A stretch of DNA of 64,000 nt from Thermoanaerobaculum sp964488355 (GCA_964488355.1 CAZAUJ010000012.1:1-64000); one strand, 5' to 3'; numbered from the stretch's first letter, positions 33,874-42,712 are shown. Numbers and translations are program-made. The notes: a model not told the origin generated them from the letters alone.

Positions 33874-34964
33874 GGGCGCTGGTGCAGCTCGAAGGGCTGG
33901 TGGTGCGCCGCGGTACGTTCACCCTGGGGCCCGTTTCTTTGGCCGTGCCGGCGGGTCAGTACCTCGTGGTGGTGGGACCCTCTGGCGCGGGCAAAACCGT
34001 GTTGCTGGAAAGCATCTTGGGCTGGTACCCAGCCGAGGCCGGTCGACGCCTGTGGTGCGGGGAGGCCTTTGCCCACATCAATCCGGCCACGCAGCGCGTC
34101 GCCTACCTTCCCCAGAGGCTGCCTCTCCTACCCCACCTCACGGTGATGGAAAACCTCACCTTTGGCGTGGCCTGCCGTGGGGCAAAGCCCGACCAGGAGC
34201 TGCTCGACCACCTGGTGGAGGTGCTGGACTTGGGCAGCCATCTTTCCCGCCGCGACGTGCGCACCCTCTCCCGCGGGGAACAGCAGCGGCTTGCCCTGGC
34301 GCAGGCCCTTTTGACCCGCCCGCAGCTGTTGCTGTTGGATGAGCCCACCACCGCCCTCGATCCTCACCGCAAGCCCGAGCTGTGGAAGCTGCTTCGCCAG
34401 CTGCATCGTGAGCTGGCCTTGACCGTGGTGCACGTGACTCATGACCGCCAGGAGGCTTACGTCCTCGCTGACCAGCTGGCCGTGGTCTTGGACGGCCGGC
34501 TGCAGCAGCTGGCTACCCCGGCCCAAGCCTACCGCCAGCCGGCCAACCTGGCGGTGGCCCGTTTCCTTGCCCCTGAAAACCTTTGGCCCCTGGCTCGCCT
34601 TATTCGCCAGCAGGGAAGCACCTGGGCAGAGCTGGTGCAACCAGCGGTTCGACTGCGGGTGGGGCAGGCGGGTAATGGCTGCTACCTGGGCATTCGGCCA
34701 GAAGAAGTGGCCCTCATCGACCCCCAGCGCCCCCTGCGGCCCCAGGTACAGGACAACCTGTTCACCGCCCGCGTGGAGGAACTGCTGGTGTTGGACGGCC
34801 AAGCGCAGCTGGCCGTGTGCACGCGGGAAGGGCTGCCGGTGGTTCTGCGTCTGCCCCTGTGTGCCGTCCTGGACCGCGGGCTGAGCCCAGGCCAGGAGGT
34901 TCGCATTTGCCTGAAGGCGGCCTCCTTGTACCTGCTGGAAGACAGCGCCAACCTCGCTGGTTAG
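33870..34964 (+). CDS. modC: Molybdate ABC transporter ATPase ModC
   Basis: A 364-residue ATPase. Walker A is GPSGAGKTVLLESI, the Q loop is VAYLPQRLPLLPHLTV, the signature is LSRGEQQRLALAQALL, Walker B is LLLLDEPTTALD, and the switch His lies in VHVTHDRQEAY. The last third (GIRPEEVALIDPQRPLRPQV onward) is a TOBE-type domain that binds molybdate for regulation in related proteins. GTG 33870 overlaps the modB stop. It ends the riboswitch-led operon and converges on the enoyl-CoA hydratase gene with a 4 bp overlap. Confidence 0.9.
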   Translation: MRALVQLEGLVVRRGTFTLGPVSLAVPAGQYLVVVGPSGAGKTVLLESILGWYPAEAGRRLWCGEAFAHINPATQRVAYLPQRLPLLPHLTVMENLTFGVACRGAKPDQELLDHLVEVLDLGSHLSRRDVRTLSRGEQQRLALAQALLTRPQLLLLDEPTTALDPHRKPELWKLLRQLHRELALTVVHVTHDRQEAYVLADQLAVVLDGRLQQLATPAQAYRQPANLAVARFLAPENLWPLARLIRQQGSTWAELVQPAVRLRVGQAGNGCYLGIRPEEVALIDPQRPLRPQVQDNLFTARVEELLVLDGQAQLAVCTREGLPVVLRLPLCAVLDRGLSPGQEVRICLKAASLYLLEDSANLAG

Positions 34965-35728
34965 AGCCAGGAGCGGAAGCGCTTCTCTTGCAAAAAGTAC
35001 GCCACCCCCTCGCGAACGTCCTGTTGCTGCCTTTGGGCCGCGTTGACTTGGGCCGCCCTGGCCAGCTGCTGGTCCAACTGCGGCAGGGCCAGCTCCAACA
35101 GAAGCCGCTTGCAGCCCGTCACTGCTGAGGGCGCGGTCTTTTGCAGGACCTCTAAAGCCAGCTGACGGGCCCGCCCCTGGGGGTTTTCCGCCACCTCATC
35201 CACCAAACCCAAAGCCAAAGCTTCCGCCGCCGTCAGCGGCTGGGGGTTCAAAAACAGCTGGGCCAGGCGAGCTGGGGGGAGGCGCCGAGTGAGGAACACG
35301 GCAATCAAGGCGGGCACAAAGCCCAAGCGCAGCTCGGAAAACTGCAGCACAGCGGTAGGCGCGGCCACCACGAAATCGCAGGCGCAGGCCAAACCCGCGC
35401 CGCCGCCGAAGGCTGAGCCCTCCACGGCCGCCACCGTGAGGTGGGGAAAGTGCAGCAGTGCCGCGTAAAGGGCCGCCAGGCGCGTAGCCTCCTTTTGCCC
35501 CACCGCTGGCTCCTGCAAGCTGGCCGCCAACTCCCCAAGGTGCGCCCCAGCGCAGAAGTGCCCGCCCGCACCGGAGAGGATCAGGGCCCTCACCGGCTCG
35601 CTGCGCAAGCGGGACAGGTGCGAGGTCAGCTCGTCCACCGTCTGCTGACTCAGTGCATTGCGCACCTGAGGGGCCACCAGCTGCACAAAAGCCAAGGGAC
35701 CGTCTATCGTTAGCTGCACCATCGGCAC
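34961..35728 (-). CDS. Enoyl-CoA hydratase/isomerase family protein
   Basis: A 255-residue crotonase-fold protein acting on CoA thioesters. The oxyanion-hole motifs are intact: VRALILSGAGGHFCAGAHLG and AVEGSAFGGGAGLACACDF. The Glu of SELRLGFVP aligns with one of the two catalytic glutamates of true hydratases; the other position seems to be Pro in AAPTAV, so hydratase activity is uncertain and an isomerase or other crotonase reaction is possible. The GTG at 35728 stands six bases after a TAGCAT -10 box, so the mRNA is probably leaderless; ATG 35722 is an alternative. It is divergent from the glycosyltransferase operon. Confidence 0.82.
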   Translation of the reverse strand: MPMVQLTIDGPLAFVQLVAPQVRNALSQQTVDELTSHLSRLRSEPVRALILSGAGGHFCAGAHLGELAASLQEPAVGQKEATRLAALYAALLHFPHLTVAAVEGSAFGGGAGLACACDFVVAAPTAVLQFSELRLGFVPALIAVFLTRRLPPARLAQLFLNPQPLTAAEALALGLVDEVAENPQGRARQLALEVLQKTAPSAVTGCKRLLLELALPQLDQQLARAAQVNAAQRQQQDVREGVAYFLQEKRFRSWL

Positions 35729-35734
35729 AAGCTC

Positions 35735-35763
35735 ATGCTAGCACGCGGTGCTTGCGGTAGCAT
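35735..35763. promoter_or_regulatory. Two opposed TAGCAT -10 boxes 17 bp apart
   Basis: TAGCAT on the minus strand (35740-35735) serves the enoyl-CoA hydratase gene; TAGCAT on the plus strand (35758-35763) serves the first glycosyltransferase gene. The 17 bp between them means each box sits where the other promoter's -35 would be, so both cannot be used at once. Both starts lie 6-8 bases after the boxes. Confidence 0.5.
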
Positions 35764-35771
35764 TCGCACCC

Positions 35772-37061
35772 ATGGGGCGGTGGCACGCCACCTTCCGGTT
35801 TTTCTGGCATCTCCTCCGCGACCTGGCTGGTACCTTCCTCGCCCGCTGGGCCAGATTCTACCGGCAGGTGGTGCGGGGCGAGCCCTCGCTGGTGGTGGGC
35901 GTGGACATCTTCCCTTTTTTCGAGCGCATGACCGGCGTGGGGTGGTACGCGTGGAACCTGCTTTCCGGCTTGCCGCAGGTGGACCCCCACCTGCACCTCA
36001 ACCTCTACGCGCACACCTTTGCCGCCCCCGACGAGCCTCCCCCTCCCCAGCTTCCCAGCTCACCGCGCACGCGTTTCCGCTTTCACCATATCCCGGAGGG
36101 CTTTCTCCTCCCCATCAAACCCACCGTTTCTTTCTTGCGCGCCGTTATCGAGCCGCTGTTCTTCTTCTTGGATGGTAACGACCTCTTCTTTGCACCCAAC
36201 TTTTTCCCCCCGCGGCGCCACCAAGCCGCCATTCGCCGTCTGGTGGCCACGGTGCACGATTTGGGCTTTTTGCGCTTGCCCGAAACGGTGCAAAAAGAAA
36301 CCCTGGAAAACCTGCAGCGTCGGCTGCCAGCCACCCTGGCCCAGGCGGATGCCCTGATTGCTGTTTCAAGGGCCACCGCCGACGACCTGGCAGAGCTTTG
36401 CGGCGTGAGCCCCCACCGTATCCACGTGATCCACGAGGGCGTGGACCCGCTGTTTCTTGCGGTTTCCGCGCCCCCCCCGCCTGGTTTGCCGGCCCGCTAT
36501 TGCCTGTTCGTTTCCACCCTGGAGCCGCGCAAGAACCTCACTGGCCTTTTCCGTGGCTTTGCTCGGGCGGTGGCGCAAGGCTACCCGGGACATCTGGTAT
36601 TGGTGGGGCGTTGGGGTTGGCGCACGGAGGCAGCTCAGGAGGAGCTGGCCCGCTCGCCGGTGCGCGAGCGCATCCTCCATTTGGACTACCTGCCGCGAGC
36701 AAGCCTCACGGCCGTGCTGCAGCACGCAGAGATGCTGCTCATGCCCTCCTGGCTGGAAGGCTTTGGCTTGCCGGTGGTGGAGGCCATGGCCTGCGGCGTG
36801 CCGGTGGTGGTTTCCCGCACCTCCTCCCTGCCCGAGGTAGCAGGCAATGCTGGCCTGACGGTGGACCCAGGGGAGCCTGGGGAGCTGGCCCAAGCCATCC
36901 TCCGGCTGGCCACCAACGCCAAGCTGCGGGAGGAGTTGGCACGCAAGGGCCGAGAGCGCGCCGCCCTGTTCCGCTGGGACCGGGCCGCCCTGGCCACCGC
37001 CGGGGTGTTTCGGCGGGTGGCTGGACTCGGCGGGGATCTGCCTGATGCGTATTGCGTTTGA
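35772..37061 (+). CDS. GT4-family glycosyltransferase
   Basis: A 429-residue GT-B enzyme of glycosyltransferase family 4. The N-terminal acceptor domain has VVGVDIFPFFERMTGVGWYA; the C-terminal nucleotide-sugar domain has CLFVSTLEPRKNLTGLFRGF and the EX7E motif in PSWLEGFGLPVVEAMACGVP. I chose ATG 35772, eight bases after a TAGCAT -10 box; the frame is open a little further. It opens an operon of four glycosyltransferases and an initiating transferase, so it adds a sugar to an exopolysaccharide or O-antigen-like unit. Sugar specificity cannot be read. The next gene overlaps its end by 17 bp. Confidence 0.85.
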   Translation: MGRWHATFRFFWHLLRDLAGTFLARWARFYRQVVRGEPSLVVGVDIFPFFERMTGVGWYAWNLLSGLPQVDPHLHLNLYAHTFAAPDEPPPPQLPSSPRTRFRFHHIPEGFLLPIKPTVSFLRAVIEPLFFFLDGNDLFFAPNFFPPRRHQAAIRRLVATVHDLGFLRLPETVQKETLENLQRRLPATLAQADALIAVSRATADDLAELCGVSPHRIHVIHEGVDPLFLAVSAPPPPGLPARYCLFVSTLEPRKNLTGLFRGFARAVAQGYPGHLVLVGRWGWRTEAAQEELARSPVRERILHLDYLPRASLTAVLQHAEMLLMPSWLEGFGLPVVEAMACGVPVVVSRTSSLPEVAGNAGLTVDPGEPGELAQAILRLATNAKLREELARKGRERAALFRWDRAALATAGVFRRVAGLGGDLPDAYCV

Positions 37062-38145
37062 CGCTCGGCCCCTGATACCACCCCTCACGGGCGTGGGCGT
37101 GTGGCTGGAGGGGCTTGCCAGCTGCCTCTTGGCCAGCACCTCCTGGGAGCTGGAGCTCCACCTACCGCGGCCAGCGCCCCTGGCCGTGGAGAGCTGGCCC
37201 CGCCCGCCCCAGGTGGTGGCCGCTCGCCCGGCCCTCCCCGGCACGCTTTGGTTGGCCACCCTTGCGGCAGCTCAGGCAAAGCACTGCCAACTTTTCGTTG
37301 GCACCCTGGGCCTGCTTCCGCGTCGGCTCACCCTGCCCTCGGTGCTCGTGCTGCACGACCTGACCCCCCGTACCCATCCCCACCACCACCGCCTGGTCAA
37401 CCGCTTTTGCTTCAACGCCTTTCTGGAAGAGTCACTGGCAGCCGCCACGGTGGTGGTATGTGACAGCCAGGCCACTGCCCGCCGCCTGGCCTCCCTGCTG
37501 CCGGGGCGTGCTCGGTGGGTTCAGGTGATCCCGGCCGCGGTGAGTGACTTCTTCGCCCCCGGGGAGGAGGACGCAGGGGAGGTGCGGCAGCGCTTCGCCG
37601 GAGGCCGGCCCTACATCCTGCAGCTGGGTACGCTGGAACCTCGCAAGGGCATCGCCACCCTGGTAGCCGCCCACAACCTGCTCCTCGCCCGCAACCCGCA
37701 GGCTCCCGACTTGGTGCTGGCCGGCGGGCGGGGATGGGGAGGACCCGTGCTGGAGAAGGCCTTGAGTCGGCACCGTTGGCCGCAGCGGGTGCACCCAGTG
37801 GGGTACGTGAGTCGCCGGGATGCCCGCTCCCTCTTTCGCTGCGCGGAAGTGGTGGTTATGGCCTCTGAAGAAGAAGGCTTCGGTCTTCCCCTGGCCGAAG
37901 GGCTGGCCTGTGGTGCCGCCTGCGTTGCCTCCGATGCGGAGGCTTTGGTGGAGGTAGCCGCGGGAGCGGCCCTGCACGCGCGCCGACAGGACCCGCAGGC
38001 GCTAGCGGCGGCGCTGGAGGCGGCCCTGCACCCGGACACCAACCGCCAGCTGCGAGAAAGGGCCTTGGCGAGAGCTGCTGAGCTACGCTGGGATAAGGTG
38101 CTGCCTTCCTGGCTCCAACTGCTCACCCAGGTGGTCGAAGGCTAG
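37045..38145 (+). CDS. GT4-family glycosyltransferase
   Basis: A 366-residue GT-B enzyme. It opens with MRIAFDARPLIPPLTGVGVW, the usual start of this subgroup. The donor domain has ILQLGTLEPRKGIATLVAAH and the EX7E motif in ASEEEGFGLPLAEGLACG. It starts inside the end of the preceding gene and is followed within a few bases by a TAGAAT box for the next one. Likely role: sugar transfer in the same surface polysaccharide. Confidence 0.84.
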   Translation: MRIAFDARPLIPPLTGVGVWLEGLASCLLASTSWELELHLPRPAPLAVESWPRPPQVVAARPALPGTLWLATLAAAQAKHCQLFVGTLGLLPRRLTLPSVLVLHDLTPRTHPHHHRLVNRFCFNAFLEESLAAATVVVCDSQATARRLASLLPGRARWVQVIPAAVSDFFAPGEEDAGEVRQRFAGGRPYILQLGTLEPRKGIATLVAAHNLLLARNPQAPDLVLAGGRGWGGPVLEKALSRHRWPQRVHPVGYVSRRDARSLFRCAEVVVMASEEEGFGLPLAEGLACGAACVASDAEALVEVAAGAALHARRQDPQALAAALEAALHPDTNRQLRERALARAAELRWDKVLPSWLQLLTQVVEG

Positions 38146-38148
38146 AAT
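38143..38148 (+). promoter_or_regulatory. -10 box TAGAAT, internal promoter in the polysaccharide operon
   Basis: TAGAAT overlaps the stop of the preceding gene and ends eight bases before ATG 38157, which has no clear Shine-Dalgarno site. A leaderless internal transcript is likely. Confidence 0.45.
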
Positions 38149-38156
38149 GCGGCCGC

Positions 38157-39278
38157 ATGGTGGACCTAGTGCTGGATGCCCGCAAGTTGCCGGACTTTGG
38201 AATCGGCAGCTACGTGGCCGCGCTGGTGCGCCATGTGCCACCGTTGCTCCCTTCCTGGTCCGTGGCGGTGCTGGTGACCGAACGGGGACGAGAGCTTCTA
38301 CCCCCGTTGCCTGCCGGGGTAAGGGCAGTCCTTACAGAAGCCCGCGGCTACTCCCTCGCCGAGCAGCTGGTGCTGCCCAGTAGGCTGTTGGCTCTCCGCC
38401 CCCGCCTGCTCCACGTACCGCACTACGTGATTCCCTGGCTTTACCCGGGAAAGCTGGTGGTCACCATCCACGACATCATTCACGTGCTCTTTCCCGAGTT
38501 CTTACCCTCGCCGTTGGGCTTTGCCTATGCCAACCACATGATCCGCACGGCCTTGGCCCGGGCCACCAAGGTGATTGCTGTCTCCCAGGCTACCGCATCC
38601 GATTTGCAGCGCATCTTTGCTGCCAAGGGGGAAAAACTGGTGGTGGTACCCAACGGCGTGGAAGGGGAGTTTTTTCTCCCGGCAAGCGAACCAGCAGAAA
38701 GTCAGTTGCGTCAAGAGTTGGGGCTTTCCCAGCCTTACTTGCTTTACGTGGGCAACCACAAGCCCCACAAGAACGTGGAAGGGCTGTTGAAAGCGTATCA
38801 GCTGTTCGTACACGAGGTGGGTGAGGGCGCTCCCCCTCTGGCGCTGGTGGGGGGCTTCAGCCCCGATGGTCCGGTGGCTGCGCGTAGCCAAGCCATGGGC
38901 TTGGCCCACAAGGTCCGCATCCTAGGCTACGTGAGCCGCGAGCGGCTGCGCGCTATCTACCGTGGTGCCCTGGTTTTCGTTTACCCTACGCTTTACGAGG
39001 GCTTCGGGTTGCCTGTGTTGGAGGCAGCCGCCTGCGGCGTGCCGGTGTTGACCTCTCAGATTCCCGCCGTCAGCGAGGTCCTTGGCGAGGCGGTGGTGCA
39101 AGTCAACCCCAAGGATGTGGTGGAACAAGCCCGAGCCTTGCGGCGCCTGGTGGAGGACCCAGCGCTGCGCCGGCGTCTTTCCCATGAGGGACAGCAGCGA
39201 GCGCAGGCCTTTCGCTGGGAAAGAACCGCCGAAGCCACGGTCCAGGTTTACCGTGCGGTGTTGGGGGAGCGAGCATGA
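38157..39278 (+). CDS. GT4-family glycosyltransferase
   Basis: A 373-residue GT-B enzyme. N-terminal VDLVLDARKLPDFGIGSYVA and TIHDIIHVLFPEFLP fit the mannosyltransferase-like GT4 subgroup. The donor domain has YVGNHKPHKNVEGLLKAYQL and EX7E in PTLYEGFGLPVLEAAACGVP. Its stop overlaps the start of the next gene. Role in surface polysaccharide assembly is inferred from the neighbours. Confidence 0.85.
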   Translation: MVDLVLDARKLPDFGIGSYVAALVRHVPPLLPSWSVAVLVTERGRELLPPLPAGVRAVLTEARGYSLAEQLVLPSRLLALRPRLLHVPHYVIPWLYPGKLVVTIHDIIHVLFPEFLPSPLGFAYANHMIRTALARATKVIAVSQATASDLQRIFAAKGEKLVVVPNGVEGEFFLPASEPAESQLRQELGLSQPYLLYVGNHKPHKNVEGLLKAYQLFVHEVGEGAPPLALVGGFSPDGPVAARSQAMGLAHKVRILGYVSRERLRAIYRGALVFVYPTLYEGFGLPVLEAAACGVPVLTSQIPAVSEVLGEAVVQVNPKDVVEQARALRRLVEDPALRRRLSHEGQQRAQAFRWERTAEATVQVYRAVLGERA

Positions 39279-40360
39279 ACGTAGCCCTGGTCCACGACTG
39301 GCTCACCGGCATGCGAGGGGGAGAAAAGGTGCTGGCGGAGATAGCCACCTTCTTCCCTCAGGCCCCCATCTTCACCCTGGTTTACCGCCGCGGACGTATC
39401 AGCGAAGAGCTGGCGCGCCACCCCATCCGCACCTCTTGGCTGCAGAGGGTGAGCTGGGGCGGTCGCTTCTACCGCCCGCTTCTGCCCCTCATGCCGCGCG
39501 CGGTCGAGGAGCTGGATTTGAGCGGTTTCGATGTGGTGATCTCCTCCAGCCACTGCGTAGCCAAAGGGGTCATCCCGCCGCCAGGGGCCCTGCACGTTTG
39601 CTACTGCCACACGCCCATGCGCTACGCCTGGGACCAGCGGGACGCCTACCTGGCGCGCCTCCCCTTTTTCCTGCGGGGCTGGGTGCGACGACGGTTGGCG
39701 CACCTGCGCCTGTGGGACGTGGTTTCGGCGGCGCGCGTGGATCACTTTGTTGCCAACTCACAGCTGGTGGCGCGTCGCATCCAGCACTACTACCGGCGGG
39801 AAGCAGAGGTCATCCCGCCCCCGGTGGACACGGAGTTTTTCACCCCAGGCACGACCAAAGGGCAACACCTTTTGATGGTGGCGGCGTTGGTTCCGTACAA
39901 GCGGGTGGAGGTAGGCATTGCCGTGGCCAAGCGCCTGAAGCGGGAGCTGCGCATTGTGGGTGAAGGCCACCTGGGGCGCCGCTTGCGGAGCCTGGCCTCT
40001 CCGGAGGTGAAGTTTTTGGGGTTTGTAAGCGACGAGCGCCTGCGCGACGAGTATCGCCAGGCGGCCGCCCTGGTGGTGCCCAACGTGGAGGACTTTGGCA
40101 TGGCCACGGTGGAGGCCTTGGCCTGCGGTACGCCGGTGGTGGGCCTGACCGGCTCAGGCACCGCCGACATTGTGGTGCACGGCGAGCATGGCCTTTTGGT
40201 CAAAGAGGGATCGGTTGACGCCTTGGCGGACGCGACGGCACATGTGCTCAGCCGACGCTTCCCACCAGAGGCGCTGCACCAGCGGGCGGAGAATTTTTCC
40301 CGCACGCGTTTCCGCCGCCGTTTCCGCTACCTGCTGGAGCGCATTGGCGTCTGGCCATGA
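39275..40360 (+). CDS. GT4-family glycosyltransferase, WbaZ-like
   Basis: A 361-residue enzyme whose start MNVALVHDWLTGMRGGEKVL and later PGALHVCYCHTPMRYAWDQR are typical of the WbaZ/WbdB-type mannosyltransferases found in O-antigen and exopolysaccharide clusters. The donor domain has LLMVAALVPYKRVEVGIAVA and the EX7E-like EDFGMATVEALACGTP. It overlaps both neighbours by 4 bp, so it is translationally coupled to the initiating transferase that follows. Confidence 0.87.
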   Translation: MNVALVHDWLTGMRGGEKVLAEIATFFPQAPIFTLVYRRGRISEELARHPIRTSWLQRVSWGGRFYRPLLPLMPRAVEELDLSGFDVVISSSHCVAKGVIPPPGALHVCYCHTPMRYAWDQRDAYLARLPFFLRGWVRRRLAHLRLWDVVSAARVDHFVANSQLVARRIQHYYRREAEVIPPPVDTEFFTPGTTKGQHLLMVAALVPYKRVEVGIAVAKRLKRELRIVGEGHLGRRLRSLASPEVKFLGFVSDERLRDEYRQAAALVVPNVEDFGMATVEALACGTPVVGLTGSGTADIVVHGEHGLLVKEGSVDALADATAHVLSRRFPPEALHQRAENFSRTRFRRRFRYLLERIGVWP

Positions 40361-41757
40361 TTGCCAGCAAGCTACGCATCCACCGGGCGTTGCTGTTGCT
40401 GCTGGATTTGGGCCTTACCTACCTGGCCCTCGTGCTGGCCTACCATGCCCGCTTCACGTGGGAGGTGGTACCCGTCACCAAGGGCGTGCCGCCCTTCGAA
40501 CCGTACCTGGCTCTCATTCCCATCATTACCCTCATTTGGCCGGTGGTGTTTTACTTCCGTGGCCTTTTGACCGGTCGGCCACGGCGTTCGCGGGTTGAAG
40601 AGGCTTTTGCCCTCGCCACTGGCGTGGCTTTGGCCATGGTGGTGCTCAACGCCGGCTTGGCCTTTTACCGCGAGTTTTCCTATTCCCGTCTGGCCTTAGC
40701 CTTTTTTGCCGGATTCGACCTGGTACTGTTGGCAGCCGGCCGCCTGCTCTTCTGGCACGTGATGGGTAAGGTGTGGGCCGCTCCCCACCGGCGGCAGCGA
40801 GCTTTGGTGGTAGGCACCGGCCAGCTGGCCAAAGCGGTGGCGGAGAAGCTCGCGCAGCACCACGAGATGGGCTTGGAAGTGGTGGGCTTTCTGGACGACA
40901 ACGGCGGTCAAGGAGGCCGAGTGGGTTCCTGGCCGGTTCTGGGGGGGCTTGCCCAGCTGGAAGAGGTATGCCGCCAGCACCGCGTGGAAACCATTTACGT
41001 GGCCTTGCCGTTGCGCAGCCAACACAAGGTGGTTCGCATTCTCAAGCGGGCCGAGCAGCTCTTTTTGGACGTACGTGTGGTGCCGGACCTTTTGCAGTAC
41101 TACGCCCTGCGCGCCGGGGTGGAGGACCTGGACGGCATTCCGGTGATTAACCTGACGGCCATCCCTTTGGAGGGCTGGAACTCGTTGGTCAAGCGCACCG
41201 TGGATGTGGTTTTCTCCCTCCTGGGACTGACCCTGCTCTCACCCCTTTTGGCGCTCATTGCTTTGGCCGTCTACCTGCAGGACCGGGGGCCGGTGTTTTA
41301 CCGGCAGCTGCGTATGGGTTTGGATGGGCGTCCCTTCTGGATCCTCAAGTTCCGCACCATGGTGGTGGATGCGGAAAAGGAGACGGGACCTCGCTTTGCC
41401 CATCCTGGCGATCCGCGCGTGACCAAGGTGGGCGCGTTTCTGCGTCGCACTTCCCTGGACGAGCTGCCGCAGCTGTGGAACGTCCTCAAAGGCGACATGT
41501 CCCTGGTGGGACCGCGGCCCGAGCGGCCCGAGTTCGTGGCTCGGTTCCGCGCCCGTTACCCCGAGTACATGGCTCGCCACCGCGTCAAGGCGGGCATCAC
41601 CGGCTGGGCTCAGGTGCACGACCTGCGCGGGCAAAGCTCCATCCGCAAGCGCATCGCCTACGACCTGTACTACATCGACAACTGGTCCTTGGGCTTGGAC
41701 TTCAAGATTCTGGGGCTCACCCTGCTGCGCCTTTGGCGCCACCGGCACGCGTACTGA
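40357..41757 (+). CDS. WcaJ-type undecaprenyl-phosphate sugar-1-phosphate transferase
   Basis: A 466-residue initiating transferase that loads the first sugar-phosphate onto undecaprenyl phosphate. The N-terminal half has about four membrane helices and a CoA-binding-like Rossmann stretch (RALVVGTGQLAKAVAEKLAQ). The C-terminal bacterial sugar transferase domain starts at KRTVDVVFSLLGLTLLSPLL and has FWILKFRTMVVDAEKE and DELPQLWNVLKGDMSLVGPR, all conserved. It defines the operon as an exopolysaccharide or capsule locus. No polymerase, flippase or chain-length regulator lies in the window. Confidence 0.92.
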   Translation: MIASKLRIHRALLLLLDLGLTYLALVLAYHARFTWEVVPVTKGVPPFEPYLALIPIITLIWPVVFYFRGLLTGRPRRSRVEEAFALATGVALAMVVLNAGLAFYREFSYSRLALAFFAGFDLVLLAAGRLLFWHVMGKVWAAPHRRQRALVVGTGQLAKAVAEKLAQHHEMGLEVVGFLDDNGGQGGRVGSWPVLGGLAQLEEVCRQHRVETIYVALPLRSQHKVVRILKRAEQLFLDVRVVPDLLQYYALRAGVEDLDGIPVINLTAIPLEGWNSLVKRTVDVVFSLLGLTLLSPLLALIALAVYLQDRGPVFYRQLRMGLDGRPFWILKFRTMVVDAEKETGPRFAHPGDPRVTKVGAFLRRTSLDELPQLWNVLKGDMSLVGPRPERPEFVARFRARYPEYMARHRVKAGITGWAQVHDLRGQSSIRKRIAYDLYYIDNWSLGLDFKILGLTLLRLWRHRHAY

Positions 41758-41776
41758 AAGAACCTTTTTTCGCTCC

Positions 41777-42322
41777 TTAGCGGCGAAGCTCGCCGCGGCG
41801 CAACTTTCGATAAAGGTCCAGGGATTCCCGCAGGATCTTGAGCGCTTCCTCCGGGCCCATGAAGTCTTCCACCACCACTTCTTTGTTTTCCAGCGCCTTA
41901 TAGTCCTGGAAGAAGCGGCGAATTTCCTTCAAGGTGTGGCCGGGTAGCTGGCGGTGGTGCTCGTACTCGGCAAAGGCCGGATCGTCCACAGCCACCGCCA
42001 AGATCTTGTCGTCTAAGCCTTTCTCGTCGCGCATGCGCATAGCGCCAATGGCACGCGCTTGCACCACCGTCAGCGGGTGCACCGGCTCCTGCATCAGCAC
42101 CAACGCATCCAACGGGTCGCCGTCGTCGCAGTAGGTTCGGGGGATGAAGCCGTAGTTGGCCGGGTAATAGACCGCGCTGTAAAGAACCCGATCCAATCGC
42201 AGGAAGCCGGACTCCTTGTCCAGCTCGTACTTGTTCTTGCTGCCCATGGGCACCTCGATGACCACGGGAAAAGCGCTGGCTACCAGCTGGTCGTCCACGT
42301 ACACATCATGCCAGGGATGCAC
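41777..42322 (-). CDS. ppa: Inorganic pyrophosphatase (family I)
   Basis: A 181-residue soluble PPase. Metal- and phosphate-binding motifs are visible: EVPMGSKNKYELDKESGFLR, YPANYGFIPRTYCDDGDPLD (the DxDPxD signature) and later EVVVEDFMGPEEA. It pulls biosynthetic reactions by hydrolysing PPi. I chose GTG 42322 because it follows GGGGAGG and the family begins near HPWHDV; a longer frame runs through the upstream gene. The start overlaps the DUF971 gene by 17 bp. Confidence 0.92.
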   Translation of the reverse strand: MHPWHDVYVDDQLVASAFPVVIEVPMGSKNKYELDKESGFLRLDRVLYSAVYYPANYGFIPRTYCDDGDPLDALVLMQEPVHPLTVVQARAIGAMRMRDEKGLDDKILAVAVDDPAFAEYEHHRQLPGHTLKEIRRFFQDYKALENKEVVVEDFMGPEEALKILRESLDLYRKLRRGELRR

Positions 42323-42659
42323 CGCCCACCTCCCCTCGGCACTGCCGGCAGGGGCAGCTGTCGCGCAGCGCCTGCAAGTGGTAAATGCCAAAATCGTGCC
42401 CATCGGCCCAGACGACCTGCAAGCCGTAATTTCCCACCCGCCGCACCGCTACCGGCAGGAAGGCTTTGGGTGATAAGGCCCGCAAGGTGGGCAAGCTCTT
42501 CCGGCCAAAAAGGTGCTGCTCACCTTTGCAGGCGGCACAGGTGCAGGCCTTGCGCAACTCCTCGCCAGGGTAGTAGGACTCGTGGCCATCGGCCCAAAGA
42601 CAAACCACCTCCGTGCCAACCACTAATGCCTCTCGCAGCTGGTAGCGCGCACCCTCCAT
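42306..42659 (-). CDS. Protein with two tandem DUF971 (GBBH-like N-terminal) domains
   Basis: A 117-residue protein containing the same motif twice: VVCLWADGHESYYPGEELRK with CTCAACKGE, and LQVVWADGHDFGIYHLQALR with CPCRQCRGE. DUF971 is the small iron/zinc-related domain found alone in bacteria and at the N-terminus of gamma-butyrobetaine hydroxylase; single-domain copies near Mrp are linked to Fe-S work. Each copy keeps a C-x-C-x2-C group, suggesting metal binding. It overlaps the pyrophosphatase start, so both are coupled. Function unknown. Confidence 0.75.
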   Translation of the reverse strand: MEGARYQLREALVVGTEVVCLWADGHESYYPGEELRKACTCAACKGEQHLFGRKSLPTLRALSPKAFLPVAVRRVGNYGLQVVWADGHDFGIYHLQALRDSCPCRQCRGEVGGASLA

Positions 42660-42712
42660 AGCAGGCCCCTCACAGCTGCATGATAAGGTTTTTCATCGGG
42701 AGGATGAACGCT

